64,000 bases of DNA from Phallusia mammillata. Its lineage: Eukaryota > Chordata > Ascidiacea > Phlebobranchia > Ascidiidae. The translations under genes and the position numbers were made by a program. Of the stretch, positions 37,801 to 46,212 are shown in pieces. The stretch spans positions 58,225 through 122,224 of the forward strand of contig QLIY01000393.1 of assembly GCA_003260075.1 (NCBI GenBank), given 5' to 3'. Position 1 is the stretch's first letter; each line of letters starts with the position of its first letter. The notes beneath the pieces are model-generated. The model searched no databases, was not told the DNA's origin, and worked only from the letters and a program-made list of their open reading frames with translations.

Positions 37801-40800
37801 TACAGCATAAACGAAATGTAAATGGCAATATGGTGAAAGCCTCCTGACAAATTAAAACGACCCATGGTTCAGTAAGCTTATAGGTGTTACACGCATTTTT
37901 GGTTCGTTATGGATGATGACAGCAGTTGTAATAACTAGTGATGCACCGAACCCGCCTAAAAAGGTTCGGGCCGAAGCCGAATATTCGGCCACGAGGCCGA
38001 ATAATTTCGGCCGAATCAGGCCGAACCTAAAACCGCATTTCTTATGGGTGTTTTTAACTTAACCTTGTGTTGTTAAAGCAAGTGAACTCAATAATGACAA
38101 ACCAAAATCAATTTCACAATGCGAAAGCTTCACTAAACTTGTAATATTTCGCAGACAATGTGGCAGGTATTTTATAGATACAACAAATAGTTAATTTATG
38201 ATGTTTCGTATTGGCGAAAATGAAAGTCGGGGTATTAATTCCATGCAATCAAAAAGTTCGGTTTCGGCCGAATTGTCAAAAAAGTTCGGGCCGAAACCGA
38301 AACATCGAAAAACAGCGTATTCGGCCGAAATGTTTCGGCCAACGGAAACTTCGGTGCATCACTAGTAATAACTTTAAACCGGTGATAAAACCCGAAACCA
38401 CATCTGTCATTCTCAAAGCACCCACCACAATTTGACGCGCTACAACCACCATGTTTAACATTATTAACACTCCCATTTATGCCTGTAGGTGGAATTGGAC
38501 TGCAGAGTGGACCCGTCGCCAAATGTTTTGCTTCGGCAATTGACAAGTTTGACAAAACAAATCCAACAAATTTAAGAAAAATCACGGTTTACGTGTTTCA
38601 AGGAAAAATGATGCCCGACTTTCAGCGAGAATTATTAAACCCAGCCAGTCAAAGTCCAGAGATGTTTAATGGAATTAAAAATGCTGTTGCCAATGGCCTG
38701 GGACGTACTGCTGCGACTTCTGAAACTGGTTTGTTTAAATCGATACATTGAACGCCAAGTGTGTAAATACATTCTGTTCCATGAGTACTGAGGAAAGTTA
38801 AATCTCGTGGATTTGCTTATTTTTGCTGGAATTTACGATTTTACACACAAAGGCTTGTTTTATTTACCTTTCAGGAGAATCAAGAACAAAACAAGCTCCA
38901 AAACCAGCATCAATATTAAACACAAACAGCAGTTTAGCTGCTAAAGAATCTATCCGTATTTTGTTTTGTTCATGGAATGCAACAGCCGTGAAAAAGGTAT
39001 AGCGAATATATGCCTATCTGCTAATATTTGATTTTTGCTTAGCATAAGATTTTTAAAATCATTATTTTGTTTCGAGGCATTCGATGCAGTGCAAGAAATT
39101 GTTGTTGAAATAAGCATTACAAAAACCATTAAAAAGGAAGCAATTAAGGAACTGTCACTTGAGGAAGAACAAAAATTGGTATCCATTACAAAAAAAGAAA
39201 ATGTTATCATTGAAAAGAAATCCAGCATGTAAGTTTTTTTTTTCATTTTTGACAACACCTTGTCACCAACTCCAAACTTTATTACAGGGAATTAACTATA
39301 CAAGGCCTACGACAGGACGTATTGGAAGCTCATAGTCAAGCAAACGAAATTGTCTACCAATTTGGAAAAGCCTTGCAAACATCTAAATACGTGACGTGGA
39401 AATATGTTGATCAACAAGATTCCACGAGCAAGAATTTTTCCATTCAAGCAAATGATGATTTGGAAACTGCTTTTAAGGTTAAATAAATACCCTATAAAGA
39501 TTTTCGACAAAATATCTTGAGTTTGTTTGGCCAAAAAAATTCCAGTTTCGAACTAATGTTCATCTTACAGAAAAATGAGAAAGAAACAACAAAAATCACA
39601 ACGACGTTTAGTGGAAACAAAGTTGAGCTTAAGATTGATTTTTCAAAAATGGAAGCTACAAACATGACAGGTTCTATAACGAGCAAATTGGAAAGAAGTG
39701 TGGACAGTAAGTCACAAATATTCTGACTTAACTTAGAAACAGTTTTTTTGCGAAGTATTTTCTTGTTTATTCGACCAGGTTTACGACTAGACTACACTTT
39801 TACAAAACCGTGTGTTAGTTTGTTAAAAAGGGTCACTTCATTCGCGTATAAAATCCACCCGATTCCTACCTCTTTAAATCAGGGGTTCTTAGACTGGGGG
39901 GCGCGCCCCCCTAGGGGCTGGCTTAAAGCGTGTAACAGAAACTACAAAATATTTTATTAGTTTTTTTGCCTGTCACAAGTTGTCTCACTTCGCAGATGGA
40001 ACCAAGAAAATTTTATCTTCTGCCAACAAAATTTGCGCAAATGTGTGAGAAACTGTCTGAAGGAGGCAACAAAACACAATCTTTCATCCATTGCTATTCC
40101 CGCCATCAGTTGTGGTTNGTTTCACCTTTGTTTTTTAGCAACTAGGTTTGGAAAAGGCGTTTACTTTGCAGTAAGTGCGAAATATTCGACTCAATACACA
40201 ACACCAAATGCTCAAAGAGAGAAAAGCATGTTTTTGGCTGAAGTTGTCACTGGGGCTTATTGTCAAGGAAAGGGGGGGGGGATGAAGTCATATCTGGGAC
40301 ACTTTCAGAACCTTCAGTAAGCTTATTTCAGCAAATTTCTTTCACAACCAATGACTTGACAGGGGGACTTTTCTGCTAGATAACAATCCTAACCAAGGGG
40401 GGGGGGGTTCGTAAGGAGTAGATTAAGTTTTGACAGTAACAAAGCTATCAATGACTTGACAGGGGGACTTTTCTGCTAGATAACAATCCTAACCAACCCT
40501 TTGCATGTTCCTGTTAAATCTTTTTGTGCTTGTTAGCCTTCTTGAAGGTATTGACGTGTGTTCTTAATGCTTCCCCAATTCCCGCCGTCGACGGTCTTGT
40601 ACATTGTTCCACTGTTTTGTCAGGTCCTAATCTTTGAGGTAGAAAAATTGGCTAACTGTTGCTATTTCACCACGTAGACTGATCTTGCTTTACTATTTCA
40701 CATATTATGTTGGTGACAATAGCAAGAAGAGCTGCATTAAATGTTTAAAGAGTTAGTTAAAAATTGATTTTCAATCGTAAAAACCAGTTGAGAAGAATCA

Positions 40801-41576
40801 TTTCATTTTCAAAATTGTAAAAACCGCTAAGCTTTAGACGAAACTGATTTAGGTCAACTGCCGTCAACGTGGAAGAACATGGGAGGTCAACAGTGGAAAT
40901 GTATACACGTGTCAGCAGATTCTACAGAATACCAAACTGTTCTTCAAATGTTTCATGCCACGATGCGAAATAGTAACCTTGTTCGAGTAAGTATAAAGTA
41001 ATATATGGTCAAAATCTCTACAAAACGACTTAAAAAACCTTGTTTTATAGCTGGATCGAATACAGAACCCGACACTTTGGAGACAATTTCAGGCACAGAA
41101 AGGAAAAATCGAAAAGAAAATGCAAACTACTAATGTCACCAAGCAACTCTTTCACGGAACTGACGAAGAAACTTGTGAAAAAATTTTGCAACACGGTTTC
41201 GATAGAAGCTATGCGGGAAGAAATGGTGAGATTCCAGTTTATTAGTAGCATTTGAAACCACAGTGCACAAAAAATTTGAAACGGTTTCAACTTTGTTTTT
41301 TTAGCAACTAGGTTTGGAAAAGGCGTTTACTTTGCAGTAAGTGCGAAATATTCTAATCAATACACATCACCAAATGCTCAAAGAGAGAGAAGCATGTTTT
41401 TGGCTGAAGTTGTCACTGGGGCTTATTGTCAAGGAAATCCGCAAATGTCTGTAGCTCCAATGCAGAGTGACGGGACACCGTTTGACAGCGTTGTTGATAA
41501 TGCTTCCAATCCAGGCATGTATGTGGTGTTTCGGGATGCAAGTGTTTATCCTACTTATCTTCTGTGGTACAAATAG
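18361..41576 (+). CDS. Gene B: PARP14-like protein (RRM-KH-KH-macro x3-WWE-ART), multi-exon
   Basis: Paralogue of gene A in the same orientation, with a start codon at 18361 and a stop (TAG) at 41574-41576. Exons read: RRM 18361-24667, KH block copied from gene A 24820-27515, native KH block 27997-30431, further KH 31057-31830, macrodomains 32011-38728, WWE-like 38874-39706 and ART 40853-41576. Protein similarity to gene A is clear throughout but varies by segment: most exons are visibly diverged, whereas 24.5-27.6 kb is nearly identical to gene A including introns. Many introns are swollen by MITEs and a SINE. Three fragments are misplaced (36.88-37.05, 39.92-40.12 and 40.12-40.27 kb). Exon borders are by eye; the extra KH block keeps phase and could be translated in frame. 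Confidence 0.85.
21236..21455. mobile_element. Partial copy of the 8416-type MITE
   Basis: Shares the CTACTAACAC end, the TTTTCGATAA..TGGCGCAAAGAGC internal block and, in the opposite arm, TTAGGGTTATTAGGGTCGGG with the element at 8416-8709. The right terminal repeat is missing. Located in the large gene B intron 19856-21769. Confidence 0.6.
21455..21600. repeat. Repeat end, copy 1 (GTGGCGGCTTGTG family)
   Basis: CAGTGGCGGCTTGTGTCTAA and GGGGTGCTGCTCCAAATTTT recur at 63748-63840 (GTGGCGGCTCGTGCC). Both continue into ACATATATAAGTTGGCAATA. A placeholder run splits this copy at 21563. Confidence 0.6.
21770..24667 (+). CDS. Gene B RRM-like exons and acidic linker
   Basis: Exons read: 21770-21906 (CVLLQTRPADTTNDAIRAYF), 21992-22098 (IKIVAKSVPKMYNDRLL), 22164-22290, 24093-24151, 24225-24399 (VRVNKLPKNAKNDAIRRAFM, GGGKVTKVERKG, AIVYFAKYQ) and 24464-24667 (AARIVHRAKTIELLVRNK, then the acidic linker MSEESETRDS and EESSEEEKY). 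All match gene A exon for exon in phase. The 3' half of the last exon becomes almost identical to gene A, marking the left edge of a copied block. A short duplicate around 23885-23971 and 24009-24101 flanks a G run and is an assembly overlap. Confidence 0.7.
23972..23981 (+). other. G10 gap placeholder in gene B
   Basis: About 90 bp ending GACAGATGTTGAAA is present on both sides. Confidence 0.8.
24820..27515 (+). CDS. Gene B extra KH block (recent copy from gene A)
   Basis: Exons read: 24820-25007, 25334-25554, 26210-26341, 26829-26994 and 27368-27515, matching gene A 3657-6337 with only scattered differences, introns included. A ten-G placeholder sits inside the second exon (25356-25365), where gene A reads AAGTATAATC. 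The last exon ends in phase 1 (ATATATG then gttagt) and the next available acceptor at 27997 begins in phase 1, so the block can splice into the native copy without frame change. The protein would then carry these KH-like units twice. Whether it is used in transcripts is not visible from sequence. Confidence 0.65.
25024..25180 (-). repeat. SINE body copy in the copied KH block of gene B
   Basis: Same position and sequence as 3868-4010, with a few substitutions. Its absence from the native block intron (28185-28270) dates the block copy to after the insertion. Confidence 0.65.
25356..25365 (+). other. G10 gap placeholder in gene B KH exon
   Basis: Interrupts AAGT/CAATCAAC. No flank repeat; the paralogous exons have a single base or so here. 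Confidence 0.7.
27997..30431 (+). CDS. Gene B native KH block
   Basis: Exons read: 27997-28184 (VQEFQIAHSVDVDVILFLRK), 28271-28473, 28904-29035 (GRVKVTGNKHDVTAVLNHLK), 29534-29699 (GSGKVIFKGPRTLVEEAKAK), 29909-30056 and 30226-30431 (EVCLQYCEVSELKKALRILS). These are the diverged counterparts of gene A 3657-6859. The intron 28185-28270 is only 86 bp and lacks the SINE present at the same place in gene A and in the extra block. The donor of 28271-28473 is AA|gtatga. A contig overlap at 28625-28836 lies in an intron. Confidence 0.7.
28725..28734 (+). other. G10 gap placeholder in gene B intron
   Basis: About 100 bp ending GTTGTTATACCATG is present on both sides with substitutions. Confidence 0.8.
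29131..29495. mobile_element. Related TTCGGC-repeat element
   Basis: Bounded by CCGAAACCGAATATTCGGC on the left and a doubled AACCGAATATTCGGC on the right. The interior resembles the TTCGGCC MITE family in palindromic content but lacks the GATGCACC ends. In an intron of the native KH block of gene B. Confidence 0.5.
31057..31830 (+). CDS. Gene B KH-like exons before macrodomain 1
   Basis: Exon 31057-31318 (SSIDVVGLTYAFRKAFQQVR, ending KGTKGSVSH) and exon 31637-31830 (LEWLNGISSDLCILKRDFKE, ending VEERTPLAKVP) parallel gene A 7196-8018. Here the second exon is uninterrupted and shows what the gene A gap at 7969 should contain. Confidence 0.65.
32011..33459 (+). CDS. Gene B macrodomain 1 (degenerate binding loop)
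   Basis: Exons read: about 32011-32165, 32241-32373, 33054-33267 and 33352-33459. The fold is recognisable (LLVCDITTVDCDAIVNTCNE, IIHTVGPTW, SIAIPAISCGFFGEKAATCV), but the first ADP-ribose loop reads LKLRSCGVSGEFLRK where gene A has LELRHGGVSGAILRK. The phosphate loop has FFGE in place of VFGG. The acceptor of the first exon is also unclear: cgag|G gives the right frame only if the upstream exon ends in a different phase. This domain may have lost ADP-ribose binding (inference). The 32374-33053 intron holds an hAT-like element. Confidence 0.7.
32503..32978. mobile_element. hAT-like MITE, 476 bp
   Basis: CAGCGGTTCTCAAACT at the left end and AGTTTGAGAACCGCTG at the right, with the perfect 8-bp TSD GCTTAAAG at 32495-32502 and 32979-32986. 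It lies in the gene B intron before the third exon of macrodomain 1. Confidence 0.9.
33635..34447 (+). CDS. Gene B macrodomain 2
   Basis: Exons read: 33635-33712 (LKLNVVIGDISTYQ), 33812-33913 (TDVVVTSTTPQNLAGCNG then SAISKALLKQAGRGLQ) and 34106-34447 (ACHAASHPKLNIGDVVTTPG, KVYHMMLSDYNPYN, SSIAFPALGAGGFSFPPNEV, IDLIVFNSDNITLK). It is a complete single-copy version with no placeholder run and so gives the correct form of the gene A domain. The phosphate loop here is GAGGFSF, more canonical than the GARGFSF of gene A. Confidence 0.8.
34469..35264. repeat. Direct repeat of about 270 bp on both sides of the SINE
   Basis: 34469-34736 and 34998-35264 (GTTGAAACACAACTTCCACG to CACTCTACAGCAGG) are about 98% identical. 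The first runs into the SINE, the second into the hAT element at 35265. This looks like two alleles laid end to end, though no placeholder separates them. Confidence 0.6.
34735..34928 (-). repeat. tRNA-derived SINE with intact tRNA-like head
   Basis: The head on the - strand (34855-34928) folds as a tRNA: 7-bp acceptor-like arm, A-box TAGCTCAGTTGG, B-box GGTTCGAATCCC. The anticodon arm is irregular (no U33), so it is not a working tRNA. The body continues leftwards and matches sequences at 3.9, 12.55 and 25.05 kb. About 270 bp of unique sequence is repeated on both sides of it. Confidence 0.75.
35265..36020. mobile_element. hAT-like MITE with nested second element
   Basis: Ends CAGGGGTGTCAAACTC and GTTTGACACCCCTG with the TSD CTCTACAG at 35257-35264 and 36021-36028. 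In the macrodomain 2-3 intron of gene B. Confidence 0.9.
35364..35836. mobile_element. Nested hAT-like MITE
   Basis: CAGGGGAGCACAACCTT at the left and GTTGTGCACCCCTG at the right, inside 35265-36020. Flanking octamers ACTTTAAC and ACTGAAAC are a degenerate TSD. A fragment of the same family occurs at 60237-60286. Confidence 0.7.
36193..38728 (+). CDS. Gene B macrodomain 3
   Basis: Exons read: 36193-36358 (VQVVVKQGDITATSSRAIVN), 37276-37515 (AVGKALCAKAGRSIAQECAY, FRVTSGGNLCQYIIHLNTPQ, NDLAIPPVGTG) and 38489-38728 (GIGLQSGPVAKCFASAID, KITVYVFQGK). Between the first two exons lies an inverted-repeat element with a misplaced gene fragment (36403-37098). The second intron holds an hAT-like MITE (37937-38364). 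The donor of exon 2 is ACTG|gtgatt. Confidence 0.78.
36403..37098. mobile_element. Inverted-repeat element with a foreign gene fragment inside
   Basis: Ends ATAGGCGCCGAG and CGGCGCCTAT, flanked by GCCTAC at 36397-36402 and 37099-37104. From about 36882 to the N at 37051 it carries a piece identical to gene B 34320-34490, almost certainly an assembly insertion. The rest is non-coding. Confidence 0.65.
36882..37051 (+). other. Misplaced copy of a macrodomain 2 exon end, closed by N
   Basis: Identical to 34320-34490, including the gtaaac splice donor and the GTTGAAACACAAC flank, and ending at the single N (37051). No reason for an exon piece to occur here other than assembly or a very recent copy. 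Confidence 0.7.
37937..38364. mobile_element. hAT-like MITE (TTCGGCC family), 428 bp
   Basis: TAGTGATGCACCGAA at the left, TTCGGTGCATCACTA at the right, perfect 8-bp TSD GTAATAAC at 37929-37936 and 38365-38372. The interior is rich in palindromic TTCGGCCGAA blocks. Located in a macrodomain 3 intron. Confidence 0.92.
38874..39706 (+). CDS. Gene B KH-like and WWE-like segment
   Basis: Exons read: 38874-38996 (ESIRILFCSWNATAVKK), 39077-39228 (AFDAVQEIVVEISITKTIKK), 39288-39477 (KYVTWKYVDQQDSTSKNFSI) and 39571-39706 (VELKIDFSKMEATNMTGSIT). These correspond one to one with gene A 13219-14495, keep splice phases and show normal divergence. Confidence 0.62.
39923..40118 (+). other. Misplaced copy of a macrodomain 1 exon, closed by N
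   Basis: Matches 32978-33176 (TGGCTTAAAGCGTG to CAGTTGTGGTT) and ends at N (40118). It begins after an hAT-like end (CAGGGGTTCTTAGACTGG, about 39889). Next to it, 40119-40271 repeats part of the last ART exon. Confidence 0.7.
40272..40407 (+). other. Two G-run placeholders before gene B ART
   Basis: Runs at 40272-40281 and 40397-40407. The second separates two copies of AATGACTTGACAGGGGGACT and following bases (40350-40396 and 40452-40498). Confidence 0.75.
40853..41576 (+). CDS. Gene B C-terminal ADP-ribosyltransferase domain
   Basis: Exons read: 40853-40986 (QLPSTWKNMGGQQWKCIHVS), 41051-41225 (LFHGTDEETCEKILQHGFDR) and 41305-41576 (TRFGKGVYFAVSAKYSNQYT, MFLAEVVTGAYC, VAPMQSDGTPFDSVV, ending VYPTYLLWYK). 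The NAD-binding His and the GVYFA Tyr are kept. The third triad position in YPTYLL is Thr, not Glu. A partial second copy of the last exon lies at about 40137-40271 and ends in a G run; it is most likely a misplaced allelic fragment. Stop TAG is at 41574-41576. Confidence 0.87.
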
Positions 41577-43032
41577 TGCGTATCATATGTAAAAGTGATA
41601 AAAAAAATTTAAAGTGATGAAAAAAATTTTAACGGAAGTATTTACATTTTTCGCAAAAATGGAAAACGTTTTTTGTGAAGTGACAACTCTTGCTGTGTTT
41701 TTTTGTGATGTGATTTCATAATTTCTAATATGTATGATATTTTGTAAAGTTGTGCATGTGCGAATTAATTGACTTCCAAAATCACCTTTCCAGAAATGAG
41801 TTTGAAAATGATATCGGACCCGTTTGAAACAGTTTCGTGACAAAAATGTCAGTTTAAAACTTGTAGGCGAGTTTGGCCAAATAGATCAAAAAAGTGCAAT
41901 GATTGCCTTTGAAAAAATAGTCATGAATCACTACTGTATTATAGAGATTAAGTTCAATCTCGCCTTTTTTGTGTTTATTATCCACATGCACTTCCTCTGG
42001 TGAAACATTAGCGAAAGTGTTTAAATTTAAAGTTAAAAAAAGAAATTGAAATGTTTTAAACTAATGATCATTTTAGAATATGTTAAAAGATTAGTTTTTC
42101 GTTAGATATTTTCCACTGTGCAGCGAAATTTTCGTTGTTGCAGATTCATATCCTGGTTTGGGCTTCATGACAAACTCGATAAAATGCGGGTGTGGAAATA
42201 AAATAAAGGTGGATAAATATTAAGTTCGTAAGTGTGTCGAAAGCTTAAACGTTTAAAAGAACCAATGTTTCAACTGGTCATGTTCATGTACTTTGCTTGG
42301 AAGAGGTCGGACTTCCAACAAGTCTTTGAGTTTAGTTAAATTCTTTTGTTTGAGTAAAGAAAGCGCTTAAGACATAACACTACGACCATGAGCTTACGAC
42401 AATACAACTTATAGTTTGTTGACCACTGTTCTAAACTCTGATTTTAAATTTTATGTACTGTTAGCAATATATTTACTACTTTGCTTACCATAAACAAAAG
42501 CATCACTATATATTTTTCGAGCAGTTTTATAATTGCGTCATTAAATAACTATTATTGCTTTTGTTATTCTTGTCTAAGCTAAAAACACGTTTTGCGCCTT
42601 AAATACAAACATTGTCTTAATTAAATGATGGCAATTATTATAACGGTCTGGATATTTTTGTTGGTGTTTAACAAAACGTGTCATTTTCTTCTTGCTTGCA
42701 CTCCAATTAACAAAATTTTTCATATAGCCCTGCGGTTGCAAAACTGGGTCTGTGGGCACTTTGCAGTTTGATATTGTATTAGTCGCGCCCGTGGAGTTAC
42801 CTGCTCTTGAATCTTTCCTACGCGAAGTTACCTCTAAAAACTGGATAAATTTTTTCCTGCATGTGGTTGTGGGAATCTTTACACAAGGAAAGGAAATCGT
42901 AACTCAAGCTTTTGCTGAGTTACATACCGACATTTACTGTGGACCTGGTGCACCATGAAAAAGAAAATGGACCATTATGATAAACAAAAACGTTTAGAAA
43001 CCACTGATTTAATGATTTGTATAATATTTATT
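41577..43032. other. Spacer between genes B and C
   Basis: AT-rich, no counterpart of RRM, KH or macrodomain exons, one weak exon candidate at 42765-42957. Confidence 0.45.
42765..42957 (+). CDS. Possible exon of gene C, function unknown
   Basis: After a plausible acceptor (ctttgcag) an open frame starts FDIVLVAPVELPALESFLRE and ends in a stop at about 42956 (GPGAP). The strand-helix composition is compatible with a small alpha/beta exon, but I see no match to exons of genes A or B. It could equally be chance. Confidence 0.2.
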
Positions 43033-43384
43033 TATGATGCCCCGAACCCGCCTCCAAAGGCTTGGGCCGAAACCGAATATTCGGCCGAATAAGGCCGAAC
43101 CTAAAATCCCCTTTCTGATTGATATTTTCAACTGAACTTTTATTTAACTGCTAATATATTGCAGACAACGTGGCTCGTAATTTACAGACGCAACGGTTTG
43201 TTAATTCATGATATTTCATAGTGGCGATTTTTACAGTTTTGTTAATGATTTCATACAATCAAAACAAGTTAAAAAGTTCGGTTTCGGCCGAATTAAAAAA
43301 AATGTTTCAGCTGAAACCGAAACATAAGAAAACGGCGTATTCGGCCGAAATGTTTCGACCAACCGAAACTTCGGTACATCACTA
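43033..43384. mobile_element. TTCGGCC-family MITE copy
   Basis: Left end TGATGCCCCGAACCCGCC and right end TTCGGTACATCACTA match the element at 37937-38364, with the same TTCGGCCGAA internal blocks. The TSD is not preserved. Confidence 0.75.
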
Positions 43385-43617
43385 ACATCACACATAATCA
43401 CTTGCAATTGCACCACAATATCAGACTTCCATATGACGTAACAGTAACCTTAAATTTTCTCTCTCTTCTATGTTGAGAAAACTTTGGTATCGGAATTATT
43501 ATGGGACTGCGTGCGGTGATTTGCAGAATCAGCGCTTGAAAGTATCTGTTTCAGATTACAGATTATTACATAAGTTAAATTCGTAAGTGACAGGTTGAAG
43601 TATTGGTGACTTGGCAG

Positions 43618-45416
43618 GGTATTTTTTAGTGAAACTTAAGACAAATTTCTCAAACATGGAGACCGCTAATATGATGGGGAATATTACGAGCAAGTTTGAA
43701 ACATATGCTGCCTCAAGCGTGGACAGTAAGTCACGAATGTTCAGAATTTGAAACGCTTTGTTCTCCTTAAAGTTAAACTAATGGTTGTCGAATTATAACG
43801 TGCTATAATTGCGTAGGTTTTTTTTATAATTCCAAAATGCAAACCATGGGATAAGTGTAACTGAGGATACAAAGCACCAAAGCTGGGGTTCAAGATACAG
43901 TGTGTTGACACTGTCAACTAGTGATGCACCGAACCCGCCTTAAAAGGTTTTGGCCGAAACCGGATATTCGGCCACGAGGCCGAATAACTTTGGCCGAATC
44001 AGGCCGAACTTTAAGTATCCTTTTCTATGGATGTTTTCAACTTAATCTTGTGTTGTTGATGCAAGTGACTGGTTTATGGCACTCCAAAATCACTTTTAAA
44101 ATGCGTAAGCTTTACTAAACTTCTGTTATTTTGCAGACAGCATGGCTCGTATTTTTAAGATGCAAAATTAGTTAATTTGTGATGTTTCATATTGGCAAAA
44201 TTGTCATTTAAGACTGTCATTTCATACAACCAAATTTTCGTAATTTCACAAAATCATTGGAAAACGACATATTCGGCCGAAATGTTTCGCTCAACCGAAA
44301 CTTCGGTGCATTACCAACATAAAGGATGACCCGGCAAAGTTCGCCCTTATTTCTCGAATAACTACGCCACTGTGCAAAATGGCTGTCAACTTTGTTGCAG
44401 ATTTGATGTTAATTAAAACAATTCGTGTACAAACGCATCAAGCTAATAAATGATAAGTATAGTGCACAGCTTCATGTACTTTTTTTAAGTAATTGTAGAC
44501 CAAGCGAAAAAAAGGTTAAGGATCCCTGCTAAACTGTAAAACGTAACAAATCTTGGATCTGAAAAAAGTAATAAATAAAGCTTTAAACGATTTGTCACAT
44601 GTAATTTATGGAAACAGGTATATTTTATTTGATGAGTCATCTATAATTTGTCATTTGAAAAACAGTAAACGGTCCAATGATTTTAGTTGTAACCAAACAT
44701 ACTAATTCAGGTCAACTACCGGCAACTTGGGTGGAAATGGAAGGTCAACATTGCAAGCGATTGCAAGTATTACCAAATTCCTCCGAATACCAAACTGTTT
44801 TGCAAAAATTCCAATACACAATGCCAAATAATAACCTTATTAGGGTAAGGACAAGTAGTTACTATTTTGACTAAAGTATTCAAAAATACCTAAACAACTG
44901 TGGTTTAGATGGTACGTATACAGAACACAACCCTACGGAGCCAGTTTCAGGCGCAGAAAAGAAAAGTCGAAAAGAAAATCCAAAACGTAATTGTAACCAG
45001 AGAACTCTTTCATGGAACTGACGGAGATGCCTGTGATAAAATTGCACAACACGGTTTCGACAGAAGCTATGCAGGAAAACATGGTGAGCATGGGTTACTA
45101 CGCAATGTTTTTTGCTACGAGAATTTAATCGTTGTATTATTCAGGCGCGACATACGGAAGAGGCATTTACTTTGCAGTAAGTGCGCAATATTCGCATAAG
45201 TTCACACTATCAAATGCTCAAGGAGAGAGAAGCATGTTATTGGCCGAAGTTGTGCCTGGAGCTTATTGTCGAGGAAATCCGCAAATGTCTGTAGCTCCAA
45301 TGCAGAGTGACGGGACACCGTTTGACAGCGTTGTTGATAATGTTTCAAATCCTGGCATGTATGTGGTGTTTCGGGATGCTAGTGTTTATCCTACTTACCT
45401 CTTGACGTACAACTAA
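43618..45416 (+). CDS. Gene C: short PARP14-like ART gene or remnant
   Basis: Third tandem member, limited to the C-terminal exons. 43618-43725 encodes METANMMGNITSKFETYAAS, the end of the WWE-like segment. 44711-44844 (QLPATWVEMEGQHCKRLQVL), 44909-45083 (LFHGTDGDACDKIAQHGFDR) and 45145-45416 (TYGRGIYFAVSAQYSHKFTL, ending VYPTYLLTYN) form a complete ART domain with His and Tyr kept and Thr at the third position. The frame is open to TAA at 45414-45416, and an AATAAA lies at 45423-45428. RRM, KH and macrodomain exons were not found in 41.6-43.6 kb. hAT-like MITEs sit just before and inside it (43033-43384, 43919-44315). It may be a truncated pseudogene or a compact functional ART; the intact ART frame favours function. 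Confidence 0.7.
43919..44315. mobile_element. TTCGGCC-family MITE copy in gene C intron
   Basis: Starts TAGTGATGCACCGAACCC and ends TTCGGTGCATTACCA, as the 37937 element. It lies between the WWE-end exon and the first ART exon of gene C. TSD not evident. Confidence 0.8.
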
Positions 45417-46212
45417 TACATAAATAAACTTTGCTAAAGATAATAAACGCCTTTTTGTAAAGTTTGCGGTTTATGATATGCTATAAATGTGTGAATTATT
45501 TGGAATTTTCGTAAATAGACAAATATTGTGTACGCTAATTATCATTTCAAACGTTTTTGCTAATTTGAACAAGAAGAATGTTTAAAAATACATTCGAATT
45601 ATTAATACCCTACTTGATTTAACTTTAAGCTTTGTTTCTGAAAAAGTAACTGGGTATTGGGGATGTTTCAAACTTCTGCTACTAAGGGTTAGGATTTTTC
45701 CGCACGTTACAAACGATTATCGAAAGTAATAAACATTATAATTTTTATCAACTAATATTTGTTTTGAATGATATTTCGGAAAACGAGAATAAGCGGGGTT
45801 AATTAACTGAAGGCCACTTTCCGATGTATTTTATTGCCAGAACACTCCACTCATCCATTCGGTTTAAACGCAATTAATGTGACCTGAAGGTTATAGGACA
45901 AGTAGGCATTCAACACATCAGTCGTTTTCTGTCTTTTTTTTCGTTTTACAAGCGAGTTTACTCAAAAGGTTAAATAGTTATTTGCCGACGGTCAAACAAT
46001 GGTCAAGAAACAGCGACGTAATAGTATGATTCAGATTGTTACAGGTTGAATGTAAGTGTGAAAATTCATTGTTTGGGACATTGAGACGCGACAAGATAGA
46101 ACAAATGGAATCGAAACAAGCGGTCGCAAACCACAAACGTTGCGTTGACCGAATGTTTGCAATTTGCCACGTACAGTGAAATTTGAGATACTAATCGGAG
46201 TCTTAATTAAAA

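Noticed and set aside
43231..43416. Small - strand frame within a MITE
   Set aside because: It lies wholly in the TTCGGCC element and follows its palindromes.
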